The notes: generated by a model from the letters alone, not told the origin. A DNA stretch of 64,000 nt from Nereocystis luetkeana (GCA_031213475.1 JARUPZ010000030.1:4465161-4529160); one strand, 5' to 3'. Shown: positions 12,300-24,477, counted from the stretch's first letter. Program-made: numbers and translations.

Positions 12300-14500
12300 G
12301 TATATTATTCATTCGTGTTCGTTCGAATAATATCAATACGAATAAATCTTTTTTTTTCCTCTCTCGTATCCACATCCAAATCCTTTTTCCCTTCCCTTTT
12401 TTTCCTCTCACATAATAATCGCAAAGCAAAGGCACAGCAAGCAGAAAAAGAAGAAGAGAGGTGTGAGTAGCAAGCAGCCGGTTTTGCCTTTTGCTTGTGC
12501 CCGCCCGTGTGCGCGTGCGTCTCTTCGAGCGGATCATTCATACTGCCACCGCGTGTGGGCAGCACACAGCGCCGCGTGCAGGAATGAATAGCTCGCCTAG
12601 AGGGTTCATAAAAATGGCTTTTAGAACCGCAGTCCCGTTCTGGGGGCAAACCATTCAAATTTCAAGTAGTTTTGTCCCCAAACGGGACCGCGGTTCTAAA
12701 GGGGTTAAGCAAACAAAGAGGATTGCCCCGAAATATGTGCTGCACATTCCTTCATTGTCGGATGTCACAAACCTAATAATAATAATTAGAACAATACACA
12801 TTGTCGGATGGCAAGCGTAATAATAATAATTAATACGAGTACATATTTCTCCACAACAAATACGCATAATAAAAGTTACTGATGGTGGTATTAAAAGCAT
12901 TATAATTGTTGTTGTTGTTGTTGTTCTCACATTAACTCTCTGACGAAGGAGTCCGTGGTCACACAAAGGTGCTGGAGCCCTAGGAAGATCCGAAAAACAA
13001 AAAAAATTTCGAAAATTCGGCTGCCTCAAAATACACGAGACGGAAAAAGCGCACACAAGATAAAACCAATGTGCAAAACTGAACTAACATGGCCGCGGGT
13101 ATATCCTCTCAACTATAATATAGAAGAGTACCCCCGTTCCCACCACTAACCAACTCGTGGCTGCTGACTACAGCGGATGCTGTCTGAAGTGCTGCCTGCA
13201 CCGTACGAAACGCACGGTAGTCGTGAAAACGAAAGAGGAACACACCTCCTGCCTGCTATCTGGAGTGCTGTCAGAGTGAAGACTCGCGGATATGCAGTGA
13301 AAAAAGGAGCAATCGAACCTTACTACCACACGAATATCAACGATCGCCATCTCTTCCTGGACTGTCTGACACAAAAAGGTGCAGCACAGTTTTGATACCA
13401 CGTCCCTGATAATTGCGTAGGTTATTCCCCATGAAGGGTATACAACTCGTTAAACTACTAAGACCAGTGACGAGTACCGGTAGATACTATTCTGCCTCGT
13501 GAAAAACAATACCAGGGAAAAAACAAACTATGACTGCTTCTCTCGTGATGATAGTGTGCGCGCAAATCATGGGTCTCCATGCACCGTCTTCCTGCCGCTC
13601 TTCATGGCCGCATCATCGCCTTGGCCCAATCCACCCGCTCCTTTGCGCGTGCACTCGTTGCCATTCCCTTCCAGTCGTTTCCCTTTCTCCGTCATCCTGA
13701 AAAACAAAATGCTCCTCGCACTTGCGGTTCTGATCTGGGAAATAAAAATTCTCGCGCAGGGGGAGGTCAATCCGTCTCTTCTCCGCACGTCGACGCTCAG
13801 TCTCCCTCCTCCCTCGTCGTCGAATCCAGCCTCCTACCGGCGCAATAGACTGTGCCGTAGTGTGGCCTGTGGTGGCGCCTGCCTCCGCGCATGGACACCC
13901 CGATTGAGCATTGCTGCTCTGCCGCAGCTGCCTAAAAAGACGCGCGAATCGTAGGTCTCCGTGCCTGACGCACCACGTACGACCCAACTCTACTGCCGCC
14001 TGAGCCTCGCGGCCACAGGCAGCAGCAAGAAGGTATCACTCCTTGAGGGTGAGTCCGGCCTTACACCCGCCAGAAAGACCTACCCCACTCGCTATTAGCC
14101 TGATAGGGCATGCCTCGCAGCATTCCTTGCCGAGGCAGCGAGGGGAACGGAAGGATTATTACCTGGTTGGTATATAGTAGTACGTCGTACGTATACAGCA
14201 GTATTAATAGTATTAATAAATACGCGTGCCTATATACCCTTTGGTATGAGGTACTATGACTCTTAGTAATATATACTCGTCGTACCAATATAATAGTGAG
14301 CACTTGTGGTCGAAGATGTCAGGAGGCAGCATTTCCACCCCTTGACAGACAGCAATTTTTGCCTTGACCACACTACGACGGTTTTAGCGTGGAACACTCA
14401 CTCGGCCGTACACCCTCGACAGCGCATATTTTGCCCTTTGCTTGACATATTATGTCTCCTGACATTTTTTCTCGCCATGTCTTTTATCACGTCGTAAAAT
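12300..14500. other. No recognised gene
   Basis: Apart from one family B copy, 13550-14060 is GC-richer and has overlapping open frames on both strands, none recognisable. AATAATAAT tracts lie near 12775-12830. Confidence 0.5.
12612..12708. mobile_element. Family B MITE
   Basis: The arms match the best copy closely; the right end keeps GGGGTTAA, while the left tip is lost. Confidence 0.75.
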
Positions 14501-14514
14501 AGTACCAGTATCTC

Positions 14515-15005
14515 TCAGTGTGTGTTCTTCACATTAAGTTCTTTCTACCCGTCGACATCCAGCACAACCAGTGTCCGTGCCGATTCTTCACAATCCTAGA
14601 AGAGATACAAGTTCTGTGGTCACAAAGCTATTACGCCACAGAGATACTACGTTGCCACGTGTGCAGTGTGCACTGCAGTGGGCAATGCAAAGCCATGTCA
14701 TCATAATAGATACGACGGGCACGACATACGCAATATATGAAATAGTGAAACGAAAAGAAACAATCAAAGAGAAAACAAAAACAAGGTAGAAAAATCGAAA
14801 GAGAAAACGAAAAAAATGAAAGCAAAATCTAGGAGAAACAATCTGTCGTGCCCCCCCCCCGCAGGCGAGGTGGCCAACACTTGAAAAAGAACGAGCTGGA
14901 GAAAAGAAAGAAAAATAAAATAAAATAAGAAAAAAACACCACTGCTGCTTGTAAACAGAGTAAGACAAAGAACCAAGGGAAAAAGTAACAAGGAAAAATA
15001 ACGAA
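14515..15005. mobile_element. Family G copy, left part
   Basis: It is near-identical to 16341-16800, including the purine-rich AAAGAGAAAACAAAAACAAG stretch and a C-run; it lacks the right inverted end. Confidence 0.65.
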
Positions 15006-15436
15006 GGGGAAATAACAGGCAGACCAAAGCCCAAAGCACCTTCCAGGTGGCGGCAGCAGCTTGTGGTACCGAGTATAGTATATAGCCAGGTTCTCCCTGC
15101 TAATCCGCCTGGTACCTTGCTACCCAGACTGCCGTCTCCGCCCTGCGTTCGTCAACTATGCCCAGCCCCTTGGCGTCAGACAACACGAAACGAGCAGAGC
15201 AGGTTCGTCTTCCAACCACGCCACACGGCTCCTTCAGTACGGCTTATCAATCAGAAAAGAAGAGGAAGAGAAAAAAATAGTATGAAAATCACGGAGAGTC
15301 AGCGCAAGAAAGAAAAAAAACAAAAACAAGAAGAGAAGACAAGGGAAGACCACGTTCGAACCAGCTGCACCCCGTTGGCAGCACTTAGTACTAGTAGTAT
15401 GGTCATGTTCTACTTCCTAGTCGACTTGGTGCCTTG

Positions 15437-16195
15437 CTACCCTGTCTGCCATCTCCTTATACTACTCTCGTCTACCGCCGTTTCCCTTCTACCCCTCCTG
15501 TTCCCCCCCCTCTCCGCATTCCCTCGGTCGGGCTTTCTGCCACTTCTCCTGTTGCCCCCTCCCCCCCCGTTCCCTTGGGCACCATTCACGGCGGATGCGC
15601 GGCGCTGCCTACTCATCTCAGCCTCAGCTTCGTGCCACCTCACCATGAACCGTTCGGCTGCTTCAAGGATCCCCCGGTACCACTTCCCCGCCTTTTTGGC
15701 TGCAGTGGACCACAACGCGGTCTCAACTCCAAACACCAAGGGGGCAACTTCCGTTGACCCTTCGGTGGCTCGGAACTCCCTAAGGTCTTCGACTATGCAT
15801 CTATGCCAAGTCTTACACTGTCCGCCTGGTCTCGGGTTCTCCCCACCAGTTATCGTCCCGAACATTACCCGACTGGGTAATCGCTCCTAGCTTTGCCGTG
15901 CCACGCCCCCCGCAAAGAAGAGCCGCCGTTTACGAATGGTCGTTTCGATGCTCTCGCAACGTGTCAACTTGAGGGCCTTCGCGTACGAGAGGGTGGCATG
16001 GTCAGTATGAAGTCGGCGCTGGAAGCCAATGACTCGCAGCAGGACTTGGTGGTGAGCCGTTCGAAGCTTGGCAAAGTGTTCCGCTCTGAGGGTCCACGTC
16101 ACACACCCGTACAGCAGGGTCTCAATCACCTCGGCCTTCAGCATTCGGACTTTAAGGCTAAGGGGGGCGGTCGTGGCGTAGCTTTGTGACCACAT
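15437..16195 (-). pseudogene. LINE-like reverse transcriptase C-terminal remnant
   Basis: Read on the minus strand from 16195, about 250 codons stay in one frame with a single in-frame TAG near 15887. The first part, with KVRMLKAEVIETLLYGC and WTLR, matches the layout of the thumb and post-thumb region of non-LTR retrotransposon reverse transcriptases. The middle has an IRKRRLFFAG segment, then RLPSRVMFG, GGENPRPGG and KTWHR, the pattern that follows it in LINE proteins. The catalytic palm motif is absent, so this is a 3' fragment. The 5' end shares sequence with family G elements on both sides (14515-15005 and 16231-16894). I infer a dead retroelement copy, not a host gene. Confidence 0.72.
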
Positions 16196-16230
16196 ATTCT
16201 GAACTTACTTGTATCTCTTCAAGGATTATA

Positions 16231-16894
16231 TGTGTGTGTGTGTGTTCTTCACATTAAACCGTTCTTTCTACCCGTCGACATCCAGCACAACAACCAGTGT
16301 CCGTGCCGATTCTTCAATCCTAGAAGAGATACAAGTTATGTGTGTGTATGTTCTTCACATTAAACCGTTCTTTCTACCCGTCGACATCCAGCACAACCAG
16401 TGTCCGTGCCGATTCTTCAATCCTAGAAGAGATACAAATTCTGTGGCCACAAAGCTACGCCACAGAGATACTACGTTGCCACGTGTGCAGTATGCACTGC
16501 AGTGGGCAATGCAAAGCCATGTCATCATACTAGATACGACAGGCACGACATACGCAATCTATGAAATAGTGAAACGAAAAGAAACAATCAAAGAAAAAAC
16601 AAGAACAAGGTAGACAAATCGAAAGAGAAAAAGAAAAAATGAAAGCAAAATCTAGGAGAAACAATCTGTCGTGCCCCCCCCCCGCAGGCGAGGTGGCCAA
16701 CACTTGAAAAAGAACGAGCTGGAAAAAAAGGAAGAAAAAGAATGAGAAAAAACAACACACTTCTTGTAAACAGAGTAAGACAAAGAACCAAGTAAAAATT
16801 GTGAAGAATCGGCACGGACACTGCTGGTTGTGCTGGATGTCGACGGGTACGTAGAAAGAACGGTTTACAGTTTAATGTGAAGAACACACACACT
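16231..16894. mobile_element. Family G element with about 95 bp inverted ends
   Basis: The left end reads GTGTTCTTCACATTAAACCG then CCCGTCGACATCCAGCACAA; the right end is its inverse at 16797-16894. The left end is tandemly duplicated at 16231-16340 and 16341-16435. The interior block, with AGATACAAGTT and CACAAAGCTACGCCAC, matches the 5' end of the neighbouring LINE remnant. Confidence 0.65.
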
Positions 16895-16899
16895 CGCAT

Positions 16900-18120
16900 C
16901 ACGTAGTACAGCAAGCAGTATAGTATTAATAGTTTTAATAGTGTCGTAATGACCTGAACTTCAATTTAATTAATTCGTACGTAAAATAGAGGGAATTATT
17001 TATTTTCCGTCTTCGGGCACACGAAATAACTCTACGACTTAAAATGGAATGGAATGAACGTCATTTCTTGGGAGGCGCGTCGTCGGCTAATAATAATATG
17101 ATAAAAAAGGGGGCAACGACCACAAACAAAAGCCTCGAAGCCTCAAAGAATGATCTCGTGTCGTTCTCAAGCCTGAAAAAGGCGGCCGGGGGTACGTACG
17201 GACTATATACGCGTACGTACGGACCTCTTCATTCTAACGTATGTGCACAGCAACACCTACCTACCTGCTGTTATTACAGCACAGCAGCAGAGCACAGGGT
17301 TATCTCTCATATTACCACCATGTTTCGGATTCGAGATTTATTCATTATTCGTGTTAATTTCGTCTCCCCGAATTCAGAAAATAAATAATTATCGCACACC
17401 TGGTATTATTTGGGGAAACTACTGAAAAAAAAACTGAAAAACGGGAGGCATAATGGGGGTTTGGGCCATGCGTTTTTCGCGTGTTCCCGCCGCATCCGTC
17501 CTCTGCAGCACACCAGCCACCTCCCACAGACTACAGCGTAAAACGACAGCGAAGCCTCAGCAGCGTCCCCCCATGTTGAATAAACCCTCAATTATCCTGG
17601 TGTATAGCGCGTCAAATCCCGTCGCTGCAGCTCTACAACCCTGAAAAGAGACCGAAAAGACCGGCACGTACGCAACTAACTCTGAACCTATCCCCACCCC
17701 CAAACATACCCCTATGAAACCCCAACCCGAAACGCAAAGCCTGGATCCGCGGATGGCTATAGCTCCAAATAGCCCCCTGGTCCTGATTAACGTCTCGCGG
17801 TGTTGACTGATTCGCACCCTCCCAAGGCTCCTCTAGCCCCAACCGCACACACCCTCTAACCCTGTCCCTAGCCGGAAACGCAAAGCCTGAAATCCGGGGA
17901 GATGGCTCCTAGTGTCCCCGTGGTCGTCATTTTTATATATATTTTGGCGATGGACTGATTATCGTCCGCGCACCCTCCTTTTCCTTCCCCGCCCTCCCCC
18001 CGCTATCGCCGCGAAAACCTGGTTGCTGTGTTTTTCGATCCGCGGCCAACGGCCCTTTGGCTGCTTTATTACGGGGGACAATAATTATTATGTTATGTCA
18101 AAACTTGCCACTTTTTATAT
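16900..18120. other. No recognised gene
   Basis: Unique-looking sequence plus the 144 bp duplication; no supported coding region. Confidence 0.5.
17729..17973. repeat. Diverged tandem duplication, period about 144 bp
   Basis: GAAACGCAAAGCCTG, GATGGCT and GACTGATT..CGCACCCTCC recur in order. Confidence 0.55.
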
Positions 18121-18126
18121 AGGTCA

Positions 18127-18366
18127 TTCTTATTTTTTATCCGAGAGTTTTTTTTCCAAATTTTCGATATTTTTTTCGCGCAATTTTTCAATCTTCCATA
18201 TTTTCCTGGTTTTTTTTTCCAAATATTGGAATGTTAACGAACTTGATATTTTTGGTTCTGGAGAATTTCACGAATAGTGACAGAACGGCCTCCGTATATT
18301 GAGGCATACCTCCAATTATTTCCAAACTTTGGAAAATCTGGAAAAAACGCTCTCCGATAAGAAGAA
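18127..18366 (-). mobile_element. Family F TIR element, about 235 bp
   Basis: The ends carry inverted TCTTATCGGAGAGCG-like repeats. The AT-rich inside is the reverse complement of the copy at 23425-23662, including CCAATTATTTCCAAACTTTG and TTCCAAATATTGGAATG. No protein is encoded. Confidence 0.7.
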
Positions 18367-18769
18367 TGAAAGCAGCAGTGGAATGATTTCGGCGTCTCGG
18401 GGTAGAAGGCAGTAAGTTCATCTACCACACACAGCTGGCTACTAGTAGTGTAGTGGGAGGGAGGGATGGTGGGTCGATGGGAAGGAAATGATTTTGGTGA
18501 AGGAACGCCTACTCCAAATCGTCTCGGTGACTACACAGGTCGCCATTTATTTGGAGGGGGGTATCACGATTTTATTAGGGGACGCCAGGGATCGAGAAGG
18601 AGCAGGGGGTTTCTTCTTTTTTCGGGAAAGTTATGAGTGATCAATGTTGAATATCGTGCTGCACATATATATGGTCGGATGGCAAGAGAAATCATACCTG
18701 GTAGTTATTATTTTAATACTTGTGGTAGTAAATAACAGGCATGTATGTATGTACAGGGACATACGACGA

Positions 18770-18886
18770 GTGAATATACGGTACACACAAAAACCCATAT
18801 ATATATTTATTACTATTATTATTACGTATTTTACTGACAATATTTGGTCCTATTTACCGAGTTACCATGCCCCCCACAATAATAAT
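18770..18886 (-). mobile_element. Family A MITE, damaged
   Basis: Only the core and one arm are clear (ACAATATTTGGTCCTATTTAC); the other arm is lost and the core is expanded by TAT repeats. Confidence 0.55.
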
Positions 18887-19596
18887 GATGTTAATAGTGG
18901 TATTTTGGGTCGCCAATATTATTGTGAAGCCAGTCAGGAAGTAATACATACACAATATGAGTTTAAGTGTGGTGATCATCCGTGTAGCAATACCGGCATA
19001 TCTATCTATCCATTCAGCCGAGCGCCGCCCAACAAACAAACTACCTGGTAACCACATCATCATCAGCTCTAAAGGAGAGAGTATATAACACGAGAGAGAG
19101 GGAGGAGAAGTTTCTAGCGGAAAAAAAATGGTGACTCTCGCGTATAATTAAGCGGACCCGACTGGCCACCGATGATAGCACCTACCTACCTGGTATCAGA
19201 TTCATTACGTTCTTACTAATATCATAATTATATGGTACATTATTTTTATGAAATTAAAGCAACACACAAGGTGAGATCGAGGATTAAAATTTGGTCGAAA
19301 CTCATCTTGCAAGCTGTTACCCTCCTTGTGTGGTGATATACTTTTCGATCACGCGTATACTGCGGGTTATATTTACCTGGTATACCAGGTAGGTATGGTA
19401 TCATTCAGCAGGAAGTATGATGATGATATCATCATACGAAGTACCGCCAGTCTTCCTTTCGGACGGCGATGTTCGTCACCACAGCACAGGCAGCAGCAGC
19501 GAGCAGCAGCAGAGGTCACCAACTATACACCACTCACTTTACTACTGCTTGCTGTTAATAATACCAGGCACCTGGTGCTGGTATATATATAGCTAA

Positions 19597-19699
19597 TACG
19601 GGGGGGCATATTAAATAGGACCTACGGTACACACAAAAACCTATATAATCCCCTATTTTTACCAACAATATTTGGTTCTATTTACTATGGCTCCCGTAA
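19597..19699 (-). mobile_element. Family A MITE
   Basis: Both arms are present with a few substitutions; it is of the AAATAGGACC subtype. Confidence 0.8.
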
Positions 19700-19828
19700 T
19701 AAAAGTGGTATTCGTTGCTTCCGGTAATACTCATTGCTACAAGGTATCAGTCATCAACGTTGAAGCTCATGCAAACTCAAAGCAATAATATATTAATAGT
19801 AACAATTGATACCAACTAGCTTCTAGTA

Positions 19829-19940
19829 TTACGGGGGACCATAGTAAATAGGATCAAATATTGCTAGTAAGAAAAGGTAAAGACATACCTGGTAGGTTTT
19901 TGTCTGTACCGTGGGTCCTATTTACTATGGTCCCCCGTAA
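19829..19940 (+). mobile_element. Family A MITE with TACCTGGTA insertion
   Basis: Arms are intact. The core carries TACCTGGTA at 19886-19894 where other copies have a plain TA. Confidence 0.85.
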
Positions 19941-20297
19941 TAGTAGACTAGACAGAGTGTACCACCAGACAGACTGGTATAATATATATAGTATTTAGCG
20001 TGTGCCGATACATTATAATAATAGTAGAACTAAAACGCCTCTTATAGCTACTGTGTAGGTGCGTACATAGTCAGTATACTATTATAATAGTAGTGTGTAA
20101 AGAGAGCGCATCAACCAGTGTCGCCACTGAAAACTAAAATCACGAGAACAGCAAAAAAAAAAAAGAGAAGCTGAGGAAGAAAATGTATATTGTAGGTAAG
20201 TACGAGTGAGTATACGTGCATACAAAGGGTTAAATGCGCGGGGGCGGGGGGGCGACCGGGGGGGGGGGGGGTGGGGGGGGGGCAGTGTGCCGGGGGG

Positions 20298-20495
20298 GGA
20301 GGGATTGTACTCGATAGGAGAGATGTACTCGATCTCATGCATGACCGTTGTCGTGTGACCATAGACCCTCGCATCCCTACAATGCCGGGACGAAGCATGT
20401 CGGGTTTTTCCCGACCAGGCACAGACATTGCTTGCACCGACTGCGAAGCACCGTGAGGTGCCCGGCGAGTCGCATGAAGAGTGAGCTGCATTGCG
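20298..20495 (+). repeat. Family D repeat, 3'-truncated at a G-run
   Basis: It is collinear with other copies to GTGAGCTGCATTGCGG. Confidence 0.7.
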
Positions 20496-20793
20496 GGGGG
20501 GGGGGGGGGGGGATATCACCCACAGCTTAACCCAGAGCGAGCCTTGACAGGTACTGGTATATCGTGCCAGATGTACTCGAAAATTCTACCCTTACGTGCA
20601 CATTGACGACACATACATACATACATACATGCAATATGGGCGCATTGTGGGTGGGTGTCAAACACAGCGCGCAAACGGGGGCAAACGCTTGCAGATTGGA
20701 GCCGAGTGGGGTTTCTGTACGTAGGTAGTACAGTAGGCCTGCAAGCAATGGATGGCGGTGTCTCTGTGTGCGTGGAACGAATGAAAGAGGGGT

Positions 20794-21062
20794 GTTAACG
20801 GGGACCAGACAGAGACTGACTATCGTAGGCGAAAAAATCAAACCGACCTAGAACTTTGGCTCGCTGCATCGTTTTGTCCAAGTCTGGGGCGCGCGAAAGC
20901 GCAGCCACTATACGCTCGGGGCGGGACAAGCGTCCTTCGGTGAGCGCAGACATAAGCTCGCCACCCTCGCGATGAAAATCTTTGGGCGCCTCGGAAAGTA
21001 CCTTAGCAGCGACCTGATCGACCAGGTGGCGGCAAGCATCGTCGGAGGGACGGGCGGGTCGT
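20794..21062 (-). CDS. Possible terminal exon, unknown product
   Basis: Minus-strand reading from a TAAAG acceptor-like site at 21063 gives about 88 codons to a TAA at 20794. The residue mix looks coding (DDACRHLVDQVAAKVL, then EGGELMSAL and RPERIVAALSRAPDLDKT) with balanced codons, unlike the low-complexity frames around it. I recognise no family. It sits in the first of three related modules (21200-21380, 22240-22460, 22830-22990). It could be a host exon or part of a mobile element. Confidence 0.3.
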
Positions 21063-22066
21063 CTTTAGCGAGGAAAGGCGTCTGCGAAGAGCGGCTTTTC
21101 CAAGTAACCTCCGTGACCGCCCAGGTCGCGATTTCACGCCGCAGAGCACCGGTACAAACAGGCACAGTAAGGGGCCGCCGGGCTGCTAGGGGGAGCAGGC
21201 AAGAAACCTGAGCACTACTACTGCCAATGACGTGGGAGTGGAACGGTGATGAGCGAGGGTTTGCGAAAGGGGAGGAGGTGGGAGTAGGAGCCTTCAAGAA
21301 ATGAAAGTGGGGCAGCCATTGGTAAGAGTGAGTGACAGAAGAGAGACCACACTACTACTGTTAATATGAACGCGGTACATTGCCTGAGGGGGAAATAGAC
21401 ACGGTGTATAGATACCTGGTATATTGTGTCGAACGAAGCACGAAAAGGACGGGCAAACATCACGGTCTTCTCTCGACAGAAATAACGGGGAAACGACCAT
21501 ACCACACATACATACACGCACCTACGAAAAATAGCATCTTCTCTGTCGGTGGGATCTAGTAGTGGCCCAGTACGGCAGCAGTAGTACAGCGATAAGATAC
21601 AGAACAGCGAGGAGAGGGGTCGGTGGTCACACAGGCAAAACCAACGAACATCTATCTCGGCTGGTCTTGGGTTTTTTTTTCTCGTGCACGCGCAGGGGAT
21701 ATTATGAACGGATCTTATGATGATACCAACGAACATCTATTTCGGCTGGTCTTGGGCCTTTTTTCTTGTGGGCGCCGGAGGAGTTGTGAGTGGATGCTAT
21801 GATCATAGGTGTGCTCCTATCATTAATAGTAGAACCACTACTATTACTGCTTAGTGTGCACCCTGGGCGGCGCCCCGGGCATCGGCGTTACCAAGTCTGC
21901 GAGAATCACGAAGTAATCCGAAAACATACAACACAGCGGCTGTGTTGACTATGTATAGCACTATCGGCTAGCCTACTTGATCACGGTGACTGTAAGTAGT
22001 TTAGATTAGTGGCGATAATAGTGCTACTGTACAGTACGCATACCATACTGGTGGACGCAAAGATAG

Positions 22067-22161
22067 ATGATGATTGATGGCGATGATGATGGTGATGATG
22101 ATGGTGATGATGCCGATGATGATGATGGTGATGATGATGATGATGATGATGATGATGACGA
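22067..22161. repeat. (GAT)n microsatellite
   Basis: GAT units with regular GGT and GCC changes. Confidence 0.95.
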
Positions 22162-22649
22162 TGATGATTTCACACCGAGTGCACCAGTACAAACTGTCAC
22201 GGAGAGACCGCCCACCGCTATTGACTACTACAAAATTTTAAAGGAAGGAGGGAAGAAACCAGAGCAGTGCTGCCAATGGCATCAATGATGTGGGGGTACG
22301 AGGGGGGGAACGCTGGCGAGGAGTACGAGGATAAACGAGGGTTTGCCAAAGGAGAAAGCCACGAGTAGGAGCCCTTCACAAGGGAAAACAATAGTCTTGT
22401 TGGTTCAGAGTAATGGAAGAGGGACTACTACTACTACTCCTACTGCGGTATATTCGATTCAAGTCGGAAAGGAACAACTGTAAGATACTTTCTCGGAGGG
22501 AAAAAATAATATGAATGATGATCGATTACGTCGGTTGACGGTCTAGTTTAGGCCGGTCAATCAAGGTCTCTTTAGACTCTTGAAGTGCTTACTAATAGTG
22601 CAGAGTTCCTTTCGACTCAAGTGAGGAGAGGAGCCTCAGAAAAATTAAC

Positions 22650-22885
22650 TGCTACCCCGATCGCTGCACGCGTCTATCCATAGAGAGTAAGTGTGGGGAG
22701 TTCCTTGATATAATGAGGGGAATTTTTTTTCCTCCTTTGGGGGTTTCCAGAGAGGAAACCTTGCCCGGCAATATGATCGTGATGGGTACAGCGCCGTCGG
22801 CCACACCAAGCAGCGTCCGCACCTCAATCGCACGAGGAGTAAGGTAGGGTATACGAGGGCTTGCCAAGTGGAGGAAAAGGTGCAA
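22650..22885 (-). other. Open frame in the third copy of a repeated module
   Basis: On the minus strand about 78 codons are open and include EVRTLLGVADGAV and ITIILPGK. The segment sits where modules 1 and 2 have VPVCTGAL and VTVCTGAL. No family was recognised and the coding status is open. Confidence 0.2.
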
Positions 22886-23009
22886 GTAGCAGCAGGAGCC
22901 TTCAAGAAGGTAAATTAGTGGGATGTTTTTGGGTTGAAAGTGCCAGAAGAGAGACTACTACTGTAAATAGTAGTGCGGTGTCAGAAGATGTTATATTCCA
23001 GTCGGAACG

Positions 23010-23368
23010 GAATCTTGTAAGGGTTATACCCTGGGCTCGGAAATCAACCGATCTTTTACCTCGTATAACTCAGTAGGTAATGCCATCACATTTGACGTCG
23101 TCGAGGACACGGGTTCGAACCTCACTTCGAACGTTTCTTTTATAGAAACGCTTGCGCGTGCGGTCCCTAAAGACATACCTGGTATATCTCTCTGGTTCCC
23201 CAGGTATTGAAACGAAGCGGGTAGACCAGCGTACGGCCGTATAGGGTACCGACGCCCTAAGCGTCCCGGCCTTCAGAGGGGGGGAGAACGTTATAAGGGT
23301 TACCCTGGGCTGGGTAATCGATCGATCTTTGAAGCCCCTAACCCTCAGTAGGTAACTCCTTCAGAGGA
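23010..23368 (+). mobile_element. Family S tRNA-derived composite repeat
   Basis: A leading block (GGGTTATACCCTGGGCT, ATCGATCTTTTACC, then the A-box-like ACTCAGTAGGTAATGCC) is followed by a B-box-like GGGTTCGAACCTCAC at 23111. A conserved body follows (AAACGCTTGCGCGTGC, GAAGCGGGTAGACC), and the leading block then repeats at 23291-23368. The two end blocks are direct repeats. The acceptor stem does not pair, so this is not a working tRNA. Confidence 0.65.
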
Positions 23369-23424
23369 ATGCGTATGTATGTATGGCACACTCTCGGAGA
23401 GCAAAATTGATACTACTTAGGTTT

Positions 23425-23662
23425 ATTCTTATCGGAGAGCGTTTTTTCCATAATTTCCAAAGTTTGGAAATAATTGGAGATATGTATCAATATTACGGGG
23501 GCGTTCTGTCACCATTCGTGAAATTCGCCAGAACCAAAAATATCAAGTTCGTTAACATTCCAATATTTGGAAAAAAAAAACAGGAAAATGTGGAAGATTG
23601 AAAAATTGCGCGAAAAAAATGTCGAAAATTTGGAAAACGAAAGCTCTCCGATAAGAGTGATC
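23425..23662 (+). mobile_element. Family F TIR element, second copy
   Basis: It begins TTCTTATCGGAGAGCG and ends GCTCTCCGATAAGAG. Inside, TTACGGGGGCG resembles one family A tip. Confidence 0.7.
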
Positions 23663-24341
23663 CTCAAAAGAGTCGGGAGGCAAACACCACGCGCATGCTC
23701 ATCAAATGATGTAACTTGCAAAATGCCGCAGGCTCTTCTTGCACCCTAGACAAAAGCGCACCACTACTATTACTACTACTGCTACTTGTCTCGCTTTTTA
23801 GGTAGTAACGCTTTAATCTAGTCATACGTAGGGGTTCATGAATGTGCCCTCAATCGACATCATAAAAAATCATCCATCTTTGACAAGAAGAGGGGAGGCG
23901 AGGGGAGAGCATCAAGAGGCGGCGGAGGGGCGGGGGGAAAAACAGTAACTAACTACTCGCTGAGACCCCAACAGCAACAACAACAACAGGGCGGTAAAAT
24001 GGTTCTAAACAAATAATACACATATAATATCGTATAATATATCAACAACTATGTGTATCCCTGTGTGTAGTATCTGGCACCTTCGACAGAATGCAAGGGG
24101 CGGCGAGGCGGTGACAAGCCACAAACAACCGTTTCGGGGGGGTCCGGGTGGGGGAGTCCCGGACAACTATATCTAAAACATACCAGGTACCTGGTATGGA
24201 GCTATTAAGACCAGCAACGAACAACGGCAGTGGGGCGGACATTTTGCTCCATCCACTCCATCCACCAGGGGAGGGGAGCTAAATTTACGTTGGGATAGAT
24301 TCTTTCATTCATGTGTCACGTATGATGTGTATGTTTGTGTG

Positions 24342-24384
24342 GAAGCAACAACAACGACAACAACAACAACAACAACAACAACAA
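24342..24384. repeat. (AAC)n microsatellite
   Basis: About 13 units, directly before a family B element. Confidence 0.93.
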
Positions 24385-24477
24385 CCCCTTTAGAACCGCA
24401 GTCCCGTTATGGGGGCAAACTACTTGAAATTTGACTAGTTTGTCCCCAAAACGGGACTGCGGTTCTAAAAGGGTTAT
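24383..24477. mobile_element. Family B MITE
   Basis: It is full length; the left end follows an (AAC)n tract, and the right TTAA is mutated to TTAT. Confidence 0.75.

Larger units (their letters stand above)
21140..22990 (-). repeat. Triplicated module
   Basis: Three stretches, about 21140-21380, 22180-22460 and 22650-22990, share the minus-strand order: a CTCTCTTCTG-like block, GAAGGCTCCT, GCAAACCCTCG and then a short coding-like stretch. Spacing is unequal and a GAT microsatellite interrupts the second copy. Confidence 0.5.

Noticed and set aside
12025..12537. Poly-Leu, poly-Ser and poly-Val frames over the TAG tract
   Set aside because: They are translations of a trinucleotide microsatellite in different frames, with no domain outside it.
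15063..15890. A 275-codon plus-strand protein
   Set aside because: It is antisense to the LINE remnant, which has clear family motifs on the minus strand.
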